DNA of 64,000 nucleotides, taken from the NCBI RefSeq assembly GCF_001425865.1, contig NZ_LMDS01000005.1, positions 932,890 through 996,889 on the forward strand. Reading direction: 5' to 3'. The notes beneath the pieces were generated by a model, which saw only the letters and a program-made list of their open reading frames with translations, searched no databases and was not told the origin of the DNA. Position 1 is the first letter of the stretch. Each line of letters opens with the position of its first letter. The stretch comes from Rhizobacter sp. Root404. Its GTDB lineage: Bacteria; Pseudomonadota; Gammaproteobacteria; Burkholderiales; Burkholderiaceae_C. Below, piece after piece: positions 1-8,209 of the stretch. A program made the position numbers and the translations under genes.

Positions 1-65
1 CCCAGGCCGCTGGACGCGCCCGTCACCAGCGCGACGCGGCCCGACAGATCGATGTTGTAGCTCAT
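1..65 (-). CDS. short-chain dehydrogenase/reductase, N-terminal fragment
   Basis: Only the first 21 codons lie in the window; the gene continues off the left edge. The reading begins MSYNIDLSGRVALVTGASSG and shows the glycine-rich TGxxxGxG nucleotide-binding motif of classical SDR oxidoreductases directly after the first beta strand. That is the expected position for an NAD(P)-dependent SDR. The substrate cannot be told from this fragment. It is divergent from the ETF-ubiquinone oxidoreductase gene, with a 150-base gap between them. Confidence 0.75.
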   Translation of the reverse strand, partial: MSYNIDLSGRVALVTGASSGL

Positions 66-215
66 GTGCTCGTCTCTCCCACGGATGCGTGAATGCGCAG
101 GCACGATAGCACGCAGCCGGTGTTGGGGAGCCTCCTCCAACCCGCGCGGCAAGGGGCTGTTCGGGGCGCCTGCGCGCCTAGAATCCACCGCCAATGACAA
201 CCCGAAGGAAGCCGC

Positions 216-1901
216 ATGACGCCCGCTGAAATCCTTGCCGCACATGGCCCGCGCGAAGCGATGGAATACGACGTGGTCGTCGTCGGCGGCGGCCCCGGCG
301 GCCTCGCCACGGCGATCCGCCTGAAGCAGCTCGCCGCCGAGCAGGGCAAGGAGATCTCGGTCGTCGTGCTCGAGAAGGGCTCCGAGCCCGGCGCCCACAT
401 CCTGAGCGGCGCCGTGATGGACCCGAAGGCGCTGACCGAGCTGCTGCCGAACTGGAAGGAACTGGGCGCGCCGCTGAACCAGCCCGTCACCGCCGACCAG
501 GTGCTGTTCCTGAGCGAGACCGGCGCGTTCGACACGCCGAGCTTCCTGATCCCCGACTGCTTCCACAACGAAGGCAACTACGTCATCAGCCTGGGCAACG
601 TGGTGCGCTGGCTCGCGCGGCAGGCCGAGGGGCTGGGTGTCGAGATCTTCCCGGGCTTCGCCGCGACGGAAGTGCTCTACAACGACAACGGCAGCGTCAA
701 GGGCATCGCCACCGGCAACATGGGCGTCGACAAGAACGGCGAGCTCACCGGCGAGTTCCAGCTCGGCATGGAGCTGCATGCCAAGTACACGGTGTTCGCC
801 GAGGGCGCGCGCGGCCAGCTCGGCCGCCAGCTGATCGCCAACTTCAAGCTCGACGCCGGCAAGGACCCGCAGTCCTACGCGATCGGCGTCAAGGAGCTGT
901 GGGAGATCGACCCGGCCAAGCACCAGCCCGGCCTCGTGGTGCACACCGCCGGTTGGCCGATGGACCCGATGACCTACGGCGGCGGCTTCCTGTACCACCT
1001 CGAGGGCAACCTGGTGACGCTCGGGCTGGTCGTCGGCCTGGACTACCAGAACCCGTGGCTGAGCCCGTTCGAGGAGATGCAGCGCTGGAAGACGCACCCG
1101 CGCATCAAGGCGTTTCTGGAGGGCGGCAAGCGCATCGGCTACGGCGCGCGCGCCATCACCGCCGGCGGGCTGCTGAGCCTGCCGAAGCTGGTGTTCCCGG
1201 GCGGCGCGCTGATCGGCTGCGAGGCCGGCACGCTGAACGCCGCGCGCATCAAAGGCAGCCACGCCGCGATCAAGACCGGCATGCTGGCGGCCGATGCGGC
1301 GTTCGCCGCCGTCACCGCCGGTCGCCAGCACGACGAGCTGAGCGCCTACCCGCAGTCGTTCGAGACCAGCTGGCTGAAGGCCGAGCTCGACCAGTCGCGC
1401 AACTTCAAGCAGTGGTTCAAGAAAGGCGTGTACGTCGGCTCGTTCATGACCGGCATCGAGCAGTGGCTGCTGCCGATGATGGGCGTGAAGTCGCCGCCGT
1501 GGACGATCCACCGCACCGAGGCCGACCACACCCGCCTGAAGCCGGCCGCCGACTGCCCGCAGATCACCTACCCCAAGCCCGACGGCAAGCTGACCTTCGA
1601 CCGGCTGTCGAGCGTGTTCATCAGCAACACCAACCACAACGAGCACCAGCCGGCGCACCTGACGCTGAAGGACGCGAGCATCCCGGTCACGGTGAACCTG
1701 GCCAAGTACGCCGGCCCCGAGAGCCGCTACTGCCCGGCCGGCGTCTACGAGTTCGTCAAGAACGCCGACAACACGGACCGCCTGCAGATCAACGCGCAGA
1801 ACTGCGTGCACTGCAAGACCTGCGACATCAAGGACCCGACGCAGAACATCGTCTGGGTCGCGCCCGAAGGCGGCGGCGGCCCGAACTACGCCGGCATGTA
1901 G
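216..1901 (+). CDS. electron transfer flavoprotein-ubiquinone oxidoreductase
   Basis: This 561-residue membrane-associated flavoprotein passes electrons from reduced electron transfer flavoprotein (loaded by acyl-CoA dehydrogenases) to ubiquinone. An N-terminal FAD-binding GGGPGG motif lies at residues 24-29. The C-terminus carries the ETF-QO 4Fe-4S domain, with cysteines at about 506, 530, 533 and 536 (the last three in NCVHCKTCDIKDP), and ends in the family tail GGGGPNYAGM. Length is normal for the family. A short N-terminal extension of about 16 residues precedes the first beta strand. It links beta-oxidation, served by the acyl-CoA genes nearby, to the respiratory chain. Confidence 0.96.
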   Translation: MTPAEILAAHGPREAMEYDVVVVGGGPGGLATAIRLKQLAAEQGKEISVVVLEKGSEPGAHILSGAVMDPKALTELLPNWKELGAPLNQPVTADQVLFLSETGAFDTPSFLIPDCFHNEGNYVISLGNVVRWLARQAEGLGVEIFPGFAATEVLYNDNGSVKGIATGNMGVDKNGELTGEFQLGMELHAKYTVFAEGARGQLGRQLIANFKLDAGKDPQSYAIGVKELWEIDPAKHQPGLVVHTAGWPMDPMTYGGGFLYHLEGNLVTLGLVVGLDYQNPWLSPFEEMQRWKTHPRIKAFLEGGKRIGYGARAITAGGLLSLPKLVFPGGALIGCEAGTLNAARIKGSHAAIKTGMLAADAAFAAVTAGRQHDELSAYPQSFETSWLKAELDQSRNFKQWFKKGVYVGSFMTGIEQWLLPMMGVKSPPWTIHRTEADHTRLKPAADCPQITYPKPDGKLTFDRLSSVFISNTNHNEHQPAHLTLKDASIPVTVNLAKYAGPESRYCPAGVYEFVKNADNTDRLQINAQNCVHCKTCDIKDPTQNIVWVAPEGGGGPNYAGM

Positions 1902-1910
1902 GCCGCGCGC

Positions 1911-2471
1911 ATGAACGACGCGGCACGCCGCTTCCGCGAGGCGTTCACGCTGCGGGGCGGCAGCGTGGCGGTGGTGCGCGCGATCCGCCCGGACGACCGC
2001 GACCGGCTGCAGGCGGCGTTCCACGCGCTCGAACCCGAGTCGGTCTACCTGCGCTACTTCTCGTTCAAGCACGAGTTGAGCGAGGCCGACCTGGACCGCC
2101 TGTGCGACCCCGACTTCCACGAGCGGGTGGTGCTGGTCGTGACGCTGCCGACGGAAGCCGGCGAGATCATCGTCGGCAGCGGCGGCTACGTGACCTTGCC
2201 GGCGGCGACCGGTGCCCGCGCCGCGGAAGTGGCGTTCGCGGTCGAGGAAGACGTCCAGGGCCAGGGCATCAGCGGCAAGTTGCTGGACGTGCTCACCGCA
2301 CTGGCGCGAGACGACGGTATCGAGCGCTTCGACGCCGAGGTGCTGGCCCGCAATCTGCCGATGCTGCGGGTCTTTGCCCGCAGCGGCCTGCCGATGACCG
2401 TGTCGCCCGAGGAGGACGGCGTAGTGCACGTGCAGCTGGCGCTGGCACCGATCGCGCCGTCGGCACCGTAA
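1911..2471 (+). CDS. GNAT family N-acetyltransferase
   Basis: A 186-residue protein with the GNAT fold. A central beta-strand segment (EVAFAVEEDVQGQGISGKLL, about residues 104-123) carries the Q/RxxGxG/A-type acetyl-CoA pyrophosphate loop. The N-terminal part (LRYFSFKHELSEADLDRLCD) resembles the acetyltransferase domains of bacterial protein lysine acetyltransferases, but no substrate can be assigned. It starts 9 bases after the ETF-QO stop, so it is probably co-transcribed with that gene. The ATG start is the first in frame and has no obvious Shine-Dalgarno sequence, which suggests coupling to the upstream gene. Confidence 0.8.
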   Translation: MNDAARRFREAFTLRGGSVAVVRAIRPDDRDRLQAAFHALEPESVYLRYFSFKHELSEADLDRLCDPDFHERVVLVVTLPTEAGEIIVGSGGYVTLPAATGARAAEVAFAVEEDVQGQGISGKLLDVLTALARDDGIERFDAEVLARNLPMLRVFARSGLPMTVSPEEDGVVHVQLALAPIAPSAP

Positions 2472-2552
2472 CGTTTGATTGCACGGCCGCCCTTCGTCGC
2501 GGGCATGGCGCGCCGATAGAGCCGGTAGGCCCGTGGGGCGTCCTGGAGACAG

Positions 2553-3404
2553 ATGATGATTCCGATTCGATCGGCCGTGCGCGTTGCCACGCTGCTGGGT
2601 GTGCTGATTGCCTCCGCCCTGCCCGCCTGGTCGCAATCGGCCCCGGAGCCGAACGAGATCGTGCTCGGCATCAGCGAGGGCACGTCCGGCGGCACCGACC
2701 ACGCGCGCGTGATCGCCAAGTACGGCGATCTGGCGCAGGCGATCGGCGCGGCGGCCAAGCAGCAGGTGCGCGTCGTCTTCGTCCGCGAGTTCGCCCAGCT
2801 CGAGGAAGGCATGCGCAGCGGCCGGCTGAACTACGTGATGGCGCGGCCGAGCGACTTCCCGGCGCGCGGCATCCAGGACTATGGCTACCGCTATGTCGCC
2901 ACCGCCAAGCCCGACGGCCAGTGCATGCTGTTCACCCGCAAGGGGTCGCCGATCAAGACGCTCGACCAGGCCAAGGGCCAGCGCTGGGTGCTGCCGGAGC
3001 AGGTCTCCTACATGGCGCGTTTCTGCACCGCCGAGCTGCGTGACCGCGGCATCACGGCCACGAGCGAGAAGGTGCAGTTCGTGCGCGAGCAGGCCGCGGT
3101 GAAGTTCTTCCTGGACAACGGCTTCGGCGATGTCGGTGCGGTGGCCTCGTACTCGGGCGCCCGCAAGGACTTCGAGAAGGACGGCGCGACGCTGATCCAC
3201 AAGAGCATCGCGCAGCCCTATTTCCCGCTGATCGCCAACGCCAAGGTCACACCGGCGCAGATCGTCGCGATCCAGAAGGCGCTCGGGCAGCTGAAGGACA
3301 CCGAGGCCGGCCAGGCGACGCTGCAGCGCATCGGCATCAAGGAGTTCGACACCGGCACCGAGCCGCAGCTGCGCGCGCTGCTGGGCTGGCTGGCGAAGAA
3401 GTAG
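2553..3404 (+). CDS. PhnD-like periplasmic substrate-binding protein (orphan)
   Basis: A 283-residue secreted protein with a signal peptide (basic MMIPIRSAVR, then a hydrophobic stretch ending near AWSQSA). The mature part resembles the phosphate/phosphite/phosphonate ABC transporter binding proteins (PhnD family): a GISEGTSGGTD start, then segments such as RSGRLNYVMARPSDFPARGI. Such proteins capture a small anion in the periplasm. No ATPase or permease gene lies beside it, so it is an orphan component or a sensor-type binding protein. The ligand is unknown. Confidence 0.75.
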   Translation: MMIPIRSAVRVATLLGVLIASALPAWSQSAPEPNEIVLGISEGTSGGTDHARVIAKYGDLAQAIGAAAKQQVRVVFVREFAQLEEGMRSGRLNYVMARPSDFPARGIQDYGYRYVATAKPDGQCMLFTRKGSPIKTLDQAKGQRWVLPEQVSYMARFCTAELRDRGITATSEKVQFVREQAAVKFFLDNGFGDVGAVASYSGARKDFEKDGATLIHKSIAQPYFPLIANAKVTPAQIVAIQKALGQLKDTEAGQATLQRIGIKEFDTGTEPQLRALLGWLAKK

Positions 3405-3418
3405 CCGGCGCGGCCGGC
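3404..3418. repeat. short GC palindrome between convergent genes
   Basis: Two GCCGGC arms separated by GCG fill almost the whole gap between the convergent binding-protein and enoyl-CoA hydratase genes. The hairpin could slow transcription from both sides, but there is no T-run, so terminator function is only a possibility. Confidence 0.35.
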
Positions 3419-3420
3419 GC

Positions 3421-4203
3421 TCAGTGCCAGTCGGGCGCGCGCTTGTCGATGAAGGCCTGCACGCCCTCGAGCGCGCTGACATCCATCATGTTGCAGGCCA
3501 TGGTCTGCGCGGCGTCTTCGTAAGCGGCTTCGATGCCGGTCTCGAGCTGGCGGTAGAACAGCTGCTTGCCCATCGCGATCGCGACCCGCGGCTTGGCGAC
3601 GATGCTGGCGACCAGCGACTCGATCTCGGCGTCCAGCCGGTCCGGCGCCGCGACGCGGTTCACCAGGCCCTTGTCGAGCGCCTGCGCGGCGCTGATGAAC
3701 TCACCGGTGACCAGCATCTCGAACGCGGCCTTGCGGGCCAGATTGCGCGACAGCGCGACGCTGGGCGTGGAACAGAACAGGCCGACATTGATGCCGCTGA
3801 CCGCGAAGCGCGCGTCGCTCGCCGCCACCGCCAGGTCGCACATCGCGACCAGCTGGCAGCCCGCTGCCGTCGCGATGCCCTGCACCCGCGCGATCACCGG
3901 CACCGGCAGCTTCTGCACGCTCAGCATCATCGCGCCGCACTGGGCGAACAGGCGCTGGTAGTAGTCCAGCGACGGCGCGGCGCGCATCTCCTTGAGGTCG
4001 TGGCCGGCGCAAAACGCCTTGCCTGAGGCGGCGAGCACGACGACGCGCGCGCCGGCGTCCTCGGCGACGCCGTCGAGTTCCTGCTGCAACGCCGTCAGCA
4101 GTGCCTCGGACAGCGCGTTGAAGGCCTGCGGCCGGTTCAGCGTCAGCGTGACGACGCCGCGCGCGTCGCGCGTGCGCAGCACCAGCGGATCGGTGGGGGT
4201 CAT
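3421..4203 (-). CDS. enoyl-CoA hydratase/isomerase family protein
   Basis: A 260-residue crotonase-fold protein. The oxyanion-hole segment KAFCAGHDLKEMRA and the second loop IATAAGCQLVAMCDLAVA are typical of enoyl-CoA hydratases, especially the mitochondrial ECHDC3-like branch. It is predicted to hydrate 2-enoyl-CoA or act on a related acyl-CoA. Its ATG overlaps the stop of the upstream acyl-CoA synthetase gene (ATGA), so the two are translationally coupled. The catalytic glutamates cannot be placed with certainty, so strict hydratase activity is an inference. Confidence 0.88.
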   Translation of the reverse strand: MTPTDPLVLRTRDARGVVTLTLNRPQAFNALSEALLTALQQELDGVAEDAGARVVVLAASGKAFCAGHDLKEMRAAPSLDYYQRLFAQCGAMMLSVQKLPVPVIARVQGIATAAGCQLVAMCDLAVAASDARFAVSGINVGLFCSTPSVALSRNLARKAAFEMLVTGEFISAAQALDKGLVNRVAAPDRLDAEIESLVASIVAKPRVAIAMGKQLFYRQLETGIEAAYEDAAQTMACNMMDVSALEGVQAFIDKRAPDWH

Positions 4204-5846
4204 GACGTGCCTTTCGTGCGTTCGCGCAGCGCGAACTTCTGGATCTTGCCAGTGGAGGTCTTCGGAATCTCCTCGAAGCGCACCTCGCGCGGCAGCTTGT
4301 AGCCGGCCAGCAGGCCCTTGCAATGGGCGATCAGGTCGCCGGCCGTCACGGCAGGCGCATCGGGCCGCAGCTCGACGAACGCGACCGGCGTCTCGCCCCA
4401 CTTGTCGTCGGCCTTCGCGACCACTGCACAGGCGAGCACCGCCGGGTGCCGGTACAGCGCGTCCTCGACCTCGAGCGACGAGATGTTCTCGCCGCCGGAG
4501 ATGATGATGTCCTTGCTGCGGTCCTTGATCTTGACGTAGCGGTCCGGCTCCATCACCGCCAGGTCGCCGGTGTGGAACCAGCCGCCCTCGAACGCCTTCT
4601 GCGTCGCCGCCGGGTTCTTCAGGTAGCCCTTCATCACGATGTTGCCGCGGAACATGATCTCGCCCATCGTGGTCGCGTCGGGCGGCGTCTCGACCAGGGT
4701 CTCGGGGTCCATCACCGTCATGCCCTCCTGCAAGCCGTAGCGCACGCCTTGCCGACCGTTCAGGCGGGCCTGCTCCGACAGGCCTTCGCCGCCCCAGCCC
4801 GCGCGCTTGACGGCCACCGAGGCCGGCCCGTAGACCTCGGTCAGCCCGTAGGTGTGGGTGATGTCGATGCCGAGCTTGGCCATGCCCTCGATCATCGCGG
4901 CCGACGGCGCTGCGCCGGCCACCATGCCGCGCACCTTCTGGCCGATGCCGGCGCGCAGTTCGGCCGGCGCCGAGATCAACAGGTTGTGCACGATCGGCGC
5001 GGCGCAGTAGTGGTCGACGCCGTGGTCGCGCATCGCCGCGAGGATGTTCGCCGCGTCGACCTTGCGAAGGCAGACGTGCGTGCCGCCGAGCAGCGCGATC
5101 GTCCACGGGAAGCACCAGCCATTGCAGTGGAACATCGGCAGCGTCCACAGATACGTCGGGAAATGCGGCATCGTCCAGGTCGCGGCATTGCAGACCGAAT
5201 TCAGGTACGCGCCGCGGTGGTGGGTGACGACACCCTTCGGATCGCCGGTCGTGCCCGAGGTGTACGAAACCGCGATGGCGTCCCATTCGTCGCGCGGGCC
5301 GTCGAGGCGTTCCAGCGGCGGATGCGCGTCGAGCAGCGCTTCGTAGTCGTGTGCGCCGAGGCGCTCGCCGGCGCCGGTGAACTCGCTGTCGCTCACGTCG
5401 ATCACGATCGGCGTGCGGCCGTGCTCTTCCCGCAGCACGCGCAGCGCGGCGCCGATCAGCGGGGCGAACTCGCGGTCGGTGATCAGCACCTTGGCTTCGC
5501 AGTGGTTCATCTGCCAGGCGAGCAGGCGTGCATCGAGCCGCGTGTTCAGCGTGTTGAGCACGGCGTTGAGAGCCGGAACTGCGTAGTGCACCTCCACCAT
5601 CTCGGGCGTGTTCGGCAACATGACGCTGACCGTGTCGAGCCGACCGACGCCCAGGGCGCGCAGCGCCGCCGCGAGGCGCGCCGAGCGGTCGCGCAACTCG
5701 CGCCAGTTGTATCGGCGAGCGCCGTGGATCACCGCCGGCAGGTCGCCGAAGACCTCGGCACTGCGCTCGACGAAGCTGATCGGCGACAGCGCGACGAAGT
5801 TCGCGGCGTTCTTGGGCAAGCCCAGCTCGTACATGTGTTCGCTCAT
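4200..5846 (-). CDS. AMP-forming acyl-CoA synthetase
   Basis: A 548-residue ANL-superfamily ligase that activates a carboxylic acid as acyl-adenylate and transfers it to CoA. The P-loop SYTSGTTGDPKGV is at residues 194-206, and the TYGLTEVYGP adenine/acyl region follows. GWFHTGDLAVM and DRSKDIIISGGENISS mark the hinge, and the C-terminal catalytic lysine sits in PKTSTGKIQKF. The pattern fits medium/long-chain fatty acyl-CoA synthetases. It overlaps metY upstream and the enoyl-CoA hydratase downstream by ATGA junctions, which places all three in one transcript. Confidence 0.93.
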   Translation of the reverse strand: MSEHMYELGLPKNAANFVALSPISFVERSAEVFGDLPAVIHGARRYNWRELRDRSARLAAALRALGVGRLDTVSVMLPNTPEMVEVHYAVPALNAVLNTLNTRLDARLLAWQMNHCEAKVLITDREFAPLIGAALRVLREEHGRTPIVIDVSDSEFTGAGERLGAHDYEALLDAHPPLERLDGPRDEWDAIAVSYTSGTTGDPKGVVTHHRGAYLNSVCNAATWTMPHFPTYLWTLPMFHCNGWCFPWTIALLGGTHVCLRKVDAANILAAMRDHGVDHYCAAPIVHNLLISAPAELRAGIGQKVRGMVAGAAPSAAMIEGMAKLGIDITHTYGLTEVYGPASVAVKRAGWGGEGLSEQARLNGRQGVRYGLQEGMTVMDPETLVETPPDATTMGEIMFRGNIVMKGYLKNPAATQKAFEGGWFHTGDLAVMEPDRYVKIKDRSKDIIISGGENISSLEVEDALYRHPAVLACAVVAKADDKWGETPVAFVELRPDAPAVTAGDLIAHCKGLLAGYKLPREVRFEEIPKTSTGKIQKFALRERTKGTS

Positions 5847-7150
5847 CGTTCGTCTCCGCTGGCCGCAAGGGCCTGATCAATGTCCCACAGGATGTCGTCG
5901 ATGTGTTCGATGCCGACCGACATCCGCACCATGTCCGGCAGCACGCCCGCGGCGAGTTGCTGCGCATCGTCGAGCTGGCGATGCGTCGTCGAGGCCGGGT
6001 GGATGATCAGCGTGCGGGTGTCGCCGATGTTCGCCAGGTGGCTCATGAACTGCGCCGCCTCGATGAACTTCACGCCGGCGGGCAAGCCGCCCTTGACGCC
6101 GAAAGCCAGCAGCCCCGACGCGCCCGGCGCGCCGTCGACCGTCCGCATCTGCTTCGTGACCAGCGCATGCTGCGGGTGGTCGGCCAGGCCCGGATAGTTG
6201 ACCCAGCTGACGCGCGGATGCGCGCGCAGGAAGTCGGCGACGCGACGCGCGTTCGCGCAATGCCGCTCCATCCGAACGTGCAGCGTCTCGACGCCTTGCA
6301 GGATCTGCCACGCGCTCATCGGCGACAGCGCGGCGCCATACACCCGCAGCGTCTCCATGCGCGCGCGCATCGTGAAGCCGAAGTCGCCAAAGGTCTCGTA
6401 GAACTTGACGCCGTGGTAGCCGGGCGACGGCTCGGTCATGCCCGGAAACTTGCCGTTGTCCCATGGAAATTTGCCACTCTCGACGATCACGCCCCCCAGC
6501 GTCGTGCCGTGGCCGGCCAGGTACTTGGTGGCCGAGTGCACGACGATGTCGGCGCCGAAGCGGATCGGGTTGCACAGGAATGGCGACGGCACCGTGTTGT
6601 CGACGATCAGCGGCACGCCGTGCGCGTGCGCGACCTCGGCGACCGCGGCGATGTCGAGCACCGTCAGGCTCGGGTTCCCCAGGCTCTCGGCAAATACGGC
6701 CCGGGTGTTGGGTCGCATCGCGGCGGCGAACGCATCGACCGAGCCGACATCGACGAAGGTGGTGTCGATCCCGAGCTTGCGCAGGTTCACCGCCAGCATG
6801 CTGACCGAGCCGCCGTACAGCGCGCCGGCCGCGACGACGTGGTCGCCCTGCTGCAGCAGCGTCATCAGCGCCATCGCTTCCGACGCCATGCCGCTGGCCG
6901 ACGCCAGCGCCGCGCGGCCGCCTTCGAGCGCCGCGACCCGCTCCTCGAGCGCAGCGACGGTCGGGTTCGACAGCCGCGAGTAGACGTTGCCGAAGGTCTG
7001 CAGGTTGAACAGGCTGGCCGCGTGGTCGGCGCTGTCGAACACGAAGCTGGTGGTCTGGTAGATCGGCAACGCGCGCGCGCCGGTGGCGGCGTCCGGGATC
7101 TGCCCGGCGTGGATCGCGAGCGTCTCGGGCTGGAAGGAGTGATCGGCCAT
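5843..7150 (-). CDS. metY: O-acetylhomoserine aminocarboxypropyltransferase (sulfhydrylase)
   Basis: A 435-residue PLP enzyme of the Cys/Met metabolism family. It makes homocysteine from O-acetylhomoserine and sulfide. The N-terminus (FQPETLAIHAGQ) and the PLP-lysine motif SATKYLAGHG (Lys209) match MetY, and the length is in the MetY range rather than the shorter cystathionine synthases. It overlaps the acyl-CoA synthetase gene by an ATGA junction and lies 29 bases after the questin-oxidase-like gene with no terminator between. It may therefore be transcribed from the SoxR-type promoter further upstream. O-acetylserine sulfhydrylase side activity is possible. Confidence 0.93.
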   Translation of the reverse strand: MADHSFQPETLAIHAGQIPDAATGARALPIYQTTSFVFDSADHAASLFNLQTFGNVYSRLSNPTVAALEERVAALEGGRAALASASGMASEAMALMTLLQQGDHVVAAGALYGGSVSMLAVNLRKLGIDTTFVDVGSVDAFAAAMRPNTRAVFAESLGNPSLTVLDIAAVAEVAHAHGVPLIVDNTVPSPFLCNPIRFGADIVVHSATKYLAGHGTTLGGVIVESGKFPWDNGKFPGMTEPSPGYHGVKFYETFGDFGFTMRARMETLRVYGAALSPMSAWQILQGVETLHVRMERHCANARRVADFLRAHPRVSWVNYPGLADHPQHALVTKQMRTVDGAPGASGLLAFGVKGGLPAGVKFIEAAQFMSHLANIGDTRTLIIHPASTTHRQLDDAQQLAAGVLPDMVRMSVGIEHIDDILWDIDQALAASGDER

Positions 7151-7179
7151 CCGCCCAATCTACCAGCAGCGGCTTGGCC

Positions 7180-8142
7180 TCAACTGACGGCGCAGCGGGC
7201 GGCGGCAAGGAACGCGGGGTCGGGGTCGTGCTTCGCGTGCTCCATGCAGGCGTGCACGAGCTTGATCACGTGGTCGTCGTCGGAGTCGATCGCCGCGGCG
7301 TTCACCTCCGCCCATCCCCACGCGCCAGCGGTGTCGGCGCCGCGGCGTTGCACCTGCGCCGCCATCAGCGCGGCCGCCACCGCTGGCCAGAGCGCCGGAT
7401 CGGCCGGCGCCGCGAACGCGCTCAGCACGCGCACCGCGCGCGCCGCGGTGACGATGTGCAGCACGGTGAAGTTGCGCGACTGCGCGTAGAGCCGGGCGGC
7501 ATGGCGCGCGAGCGTGCCGACCGCGTCGGCGGGCGGTATGAGTCGCGCAGCATCGGCGCGGAAGATGGGTGTCGCGCTCGCTTTCGCGATGCGCCCCGAG
7601 ATCAGCGGCGCGTCTATCGCGGCGGCCACGCCGGCGTCGACGAACCGGTCGAACCAGGCGTCGAAATCGAGCGGCGGCTGCGGCGGCGGTACGGCCTCGA
7701 CCGCCTGCCAGCGCGCCGCCCAATAGGCCAGCGCGGTGGCCAGTTCCCCGGCGTGCCCGGCCTCGACCGCGTGGGCGGCGCGGATCGGTCCGTGGAAAGC
7801 TGCCGCGGCGATGCCGGTCCACAGCGGCGGCAGCGCTTCCGCCAGGACCGCGGTGGCGCCCTCCTCCGCCAGCGCCGCGGCGAAATGCGCGCGCAGCACG
7901 CCGAAGGCTTCCCAGTCCCCGCGCGACGTCGTCCAGTCGGCCAGGCGCCGCGCCGTGGGCACGGGGTCGCGCCGCGCGCCGAAGCGTGCGCCGTAGCGCT
8001 CGAAGAACGACGCGAGGCGTGCGTCGGTGGCGCCGAGCCGCTGCAGCGCATGCAGGGCCATCGGCAGGTGGCTCGTCAGCCCGTCACCGTATTCGGCGGG
8101 CAGATCGGCGGCACGGTCGAGCAGCGTGTGGAGTGCGTTCAT
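7180..8142 (-). CDS. questin oxidase-like protein (DUF4243 type)
   Basis: A 320-residue soluble alpha-helical protein resembling the questin oxidase family, named for a fungal Baeyer-Villiger-type ring-opening oxidase. The features seen are an early GDGLTSHLPMALHAL segment and a late DDHVIKLVHACMEH segment with conserved histidines. The bacterial members are uncharacterised, so an oxidoreductase role is an inference from the family. It lies directly under a SoxR-type promoter and divergent from soxR, which implies induction by redox-cycling compounds such as quinones or phenazines. That fits a role in quinone detoxification. metY follows after 29 bases. Confidence 0.72.
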   Translation of the reverse strand: MNALHTLLDRAADLPAEYGDGLTSHLPMALHALQRLGATDARLASFFERYGARFGARRDPVPTARRLADWTTSRGDWEAFGVLRAHFAAALAEEGATAVLAEALPPLWTGIAAAAFHGPIRAAHAVEAGHAGELATALAYWAARWQAVEAVPPPQPPLDFDAWFDRFVDAGVAAAIDAPLISGRIAKASATPIFRADAARLIPPADAVGTLARHAARLYAQSRNFTVLHIVTAARAVRVLSAFAAPADPALWPAVAAALMAAQVQRRGADTAGAWGWAEVNAAAIDSDDDHVIKLVHACMEHAKHDPDPAFLAAARCAVS

Positions 8143-8169
8143 GAAGAGTCCCTGATCAACACGATGCGG

Positions 8170-8200
8170 ATCCTAAAATCTCAAGTCCACTTGAAGTCAA
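8170..8200 (-). promoter_or_regulatory. SoxR-regulated promoter with SoxR box
   Basis: Read leftward there is a -35 TTGACT (8195-8200), a 19-base spacer (8176-8194) and a -10 TAGGAT (8170-8175). The spacer holds the inverted repeat CAAGTGGACTTG (8182-8193). The overlong 19-base spacer with the palindrome immediately after the -35 is the layout of the Escherichia coli soxS promoter, where SoxR sits on CAAGTTAACTTG in the same register. The promoter points at the questin-oxidase-like gene. The box also lies just upstream of soxR, so it may autoregulate. Confidence 0.88.
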
Positions 8201-8209
8201 GAGGCGGCC

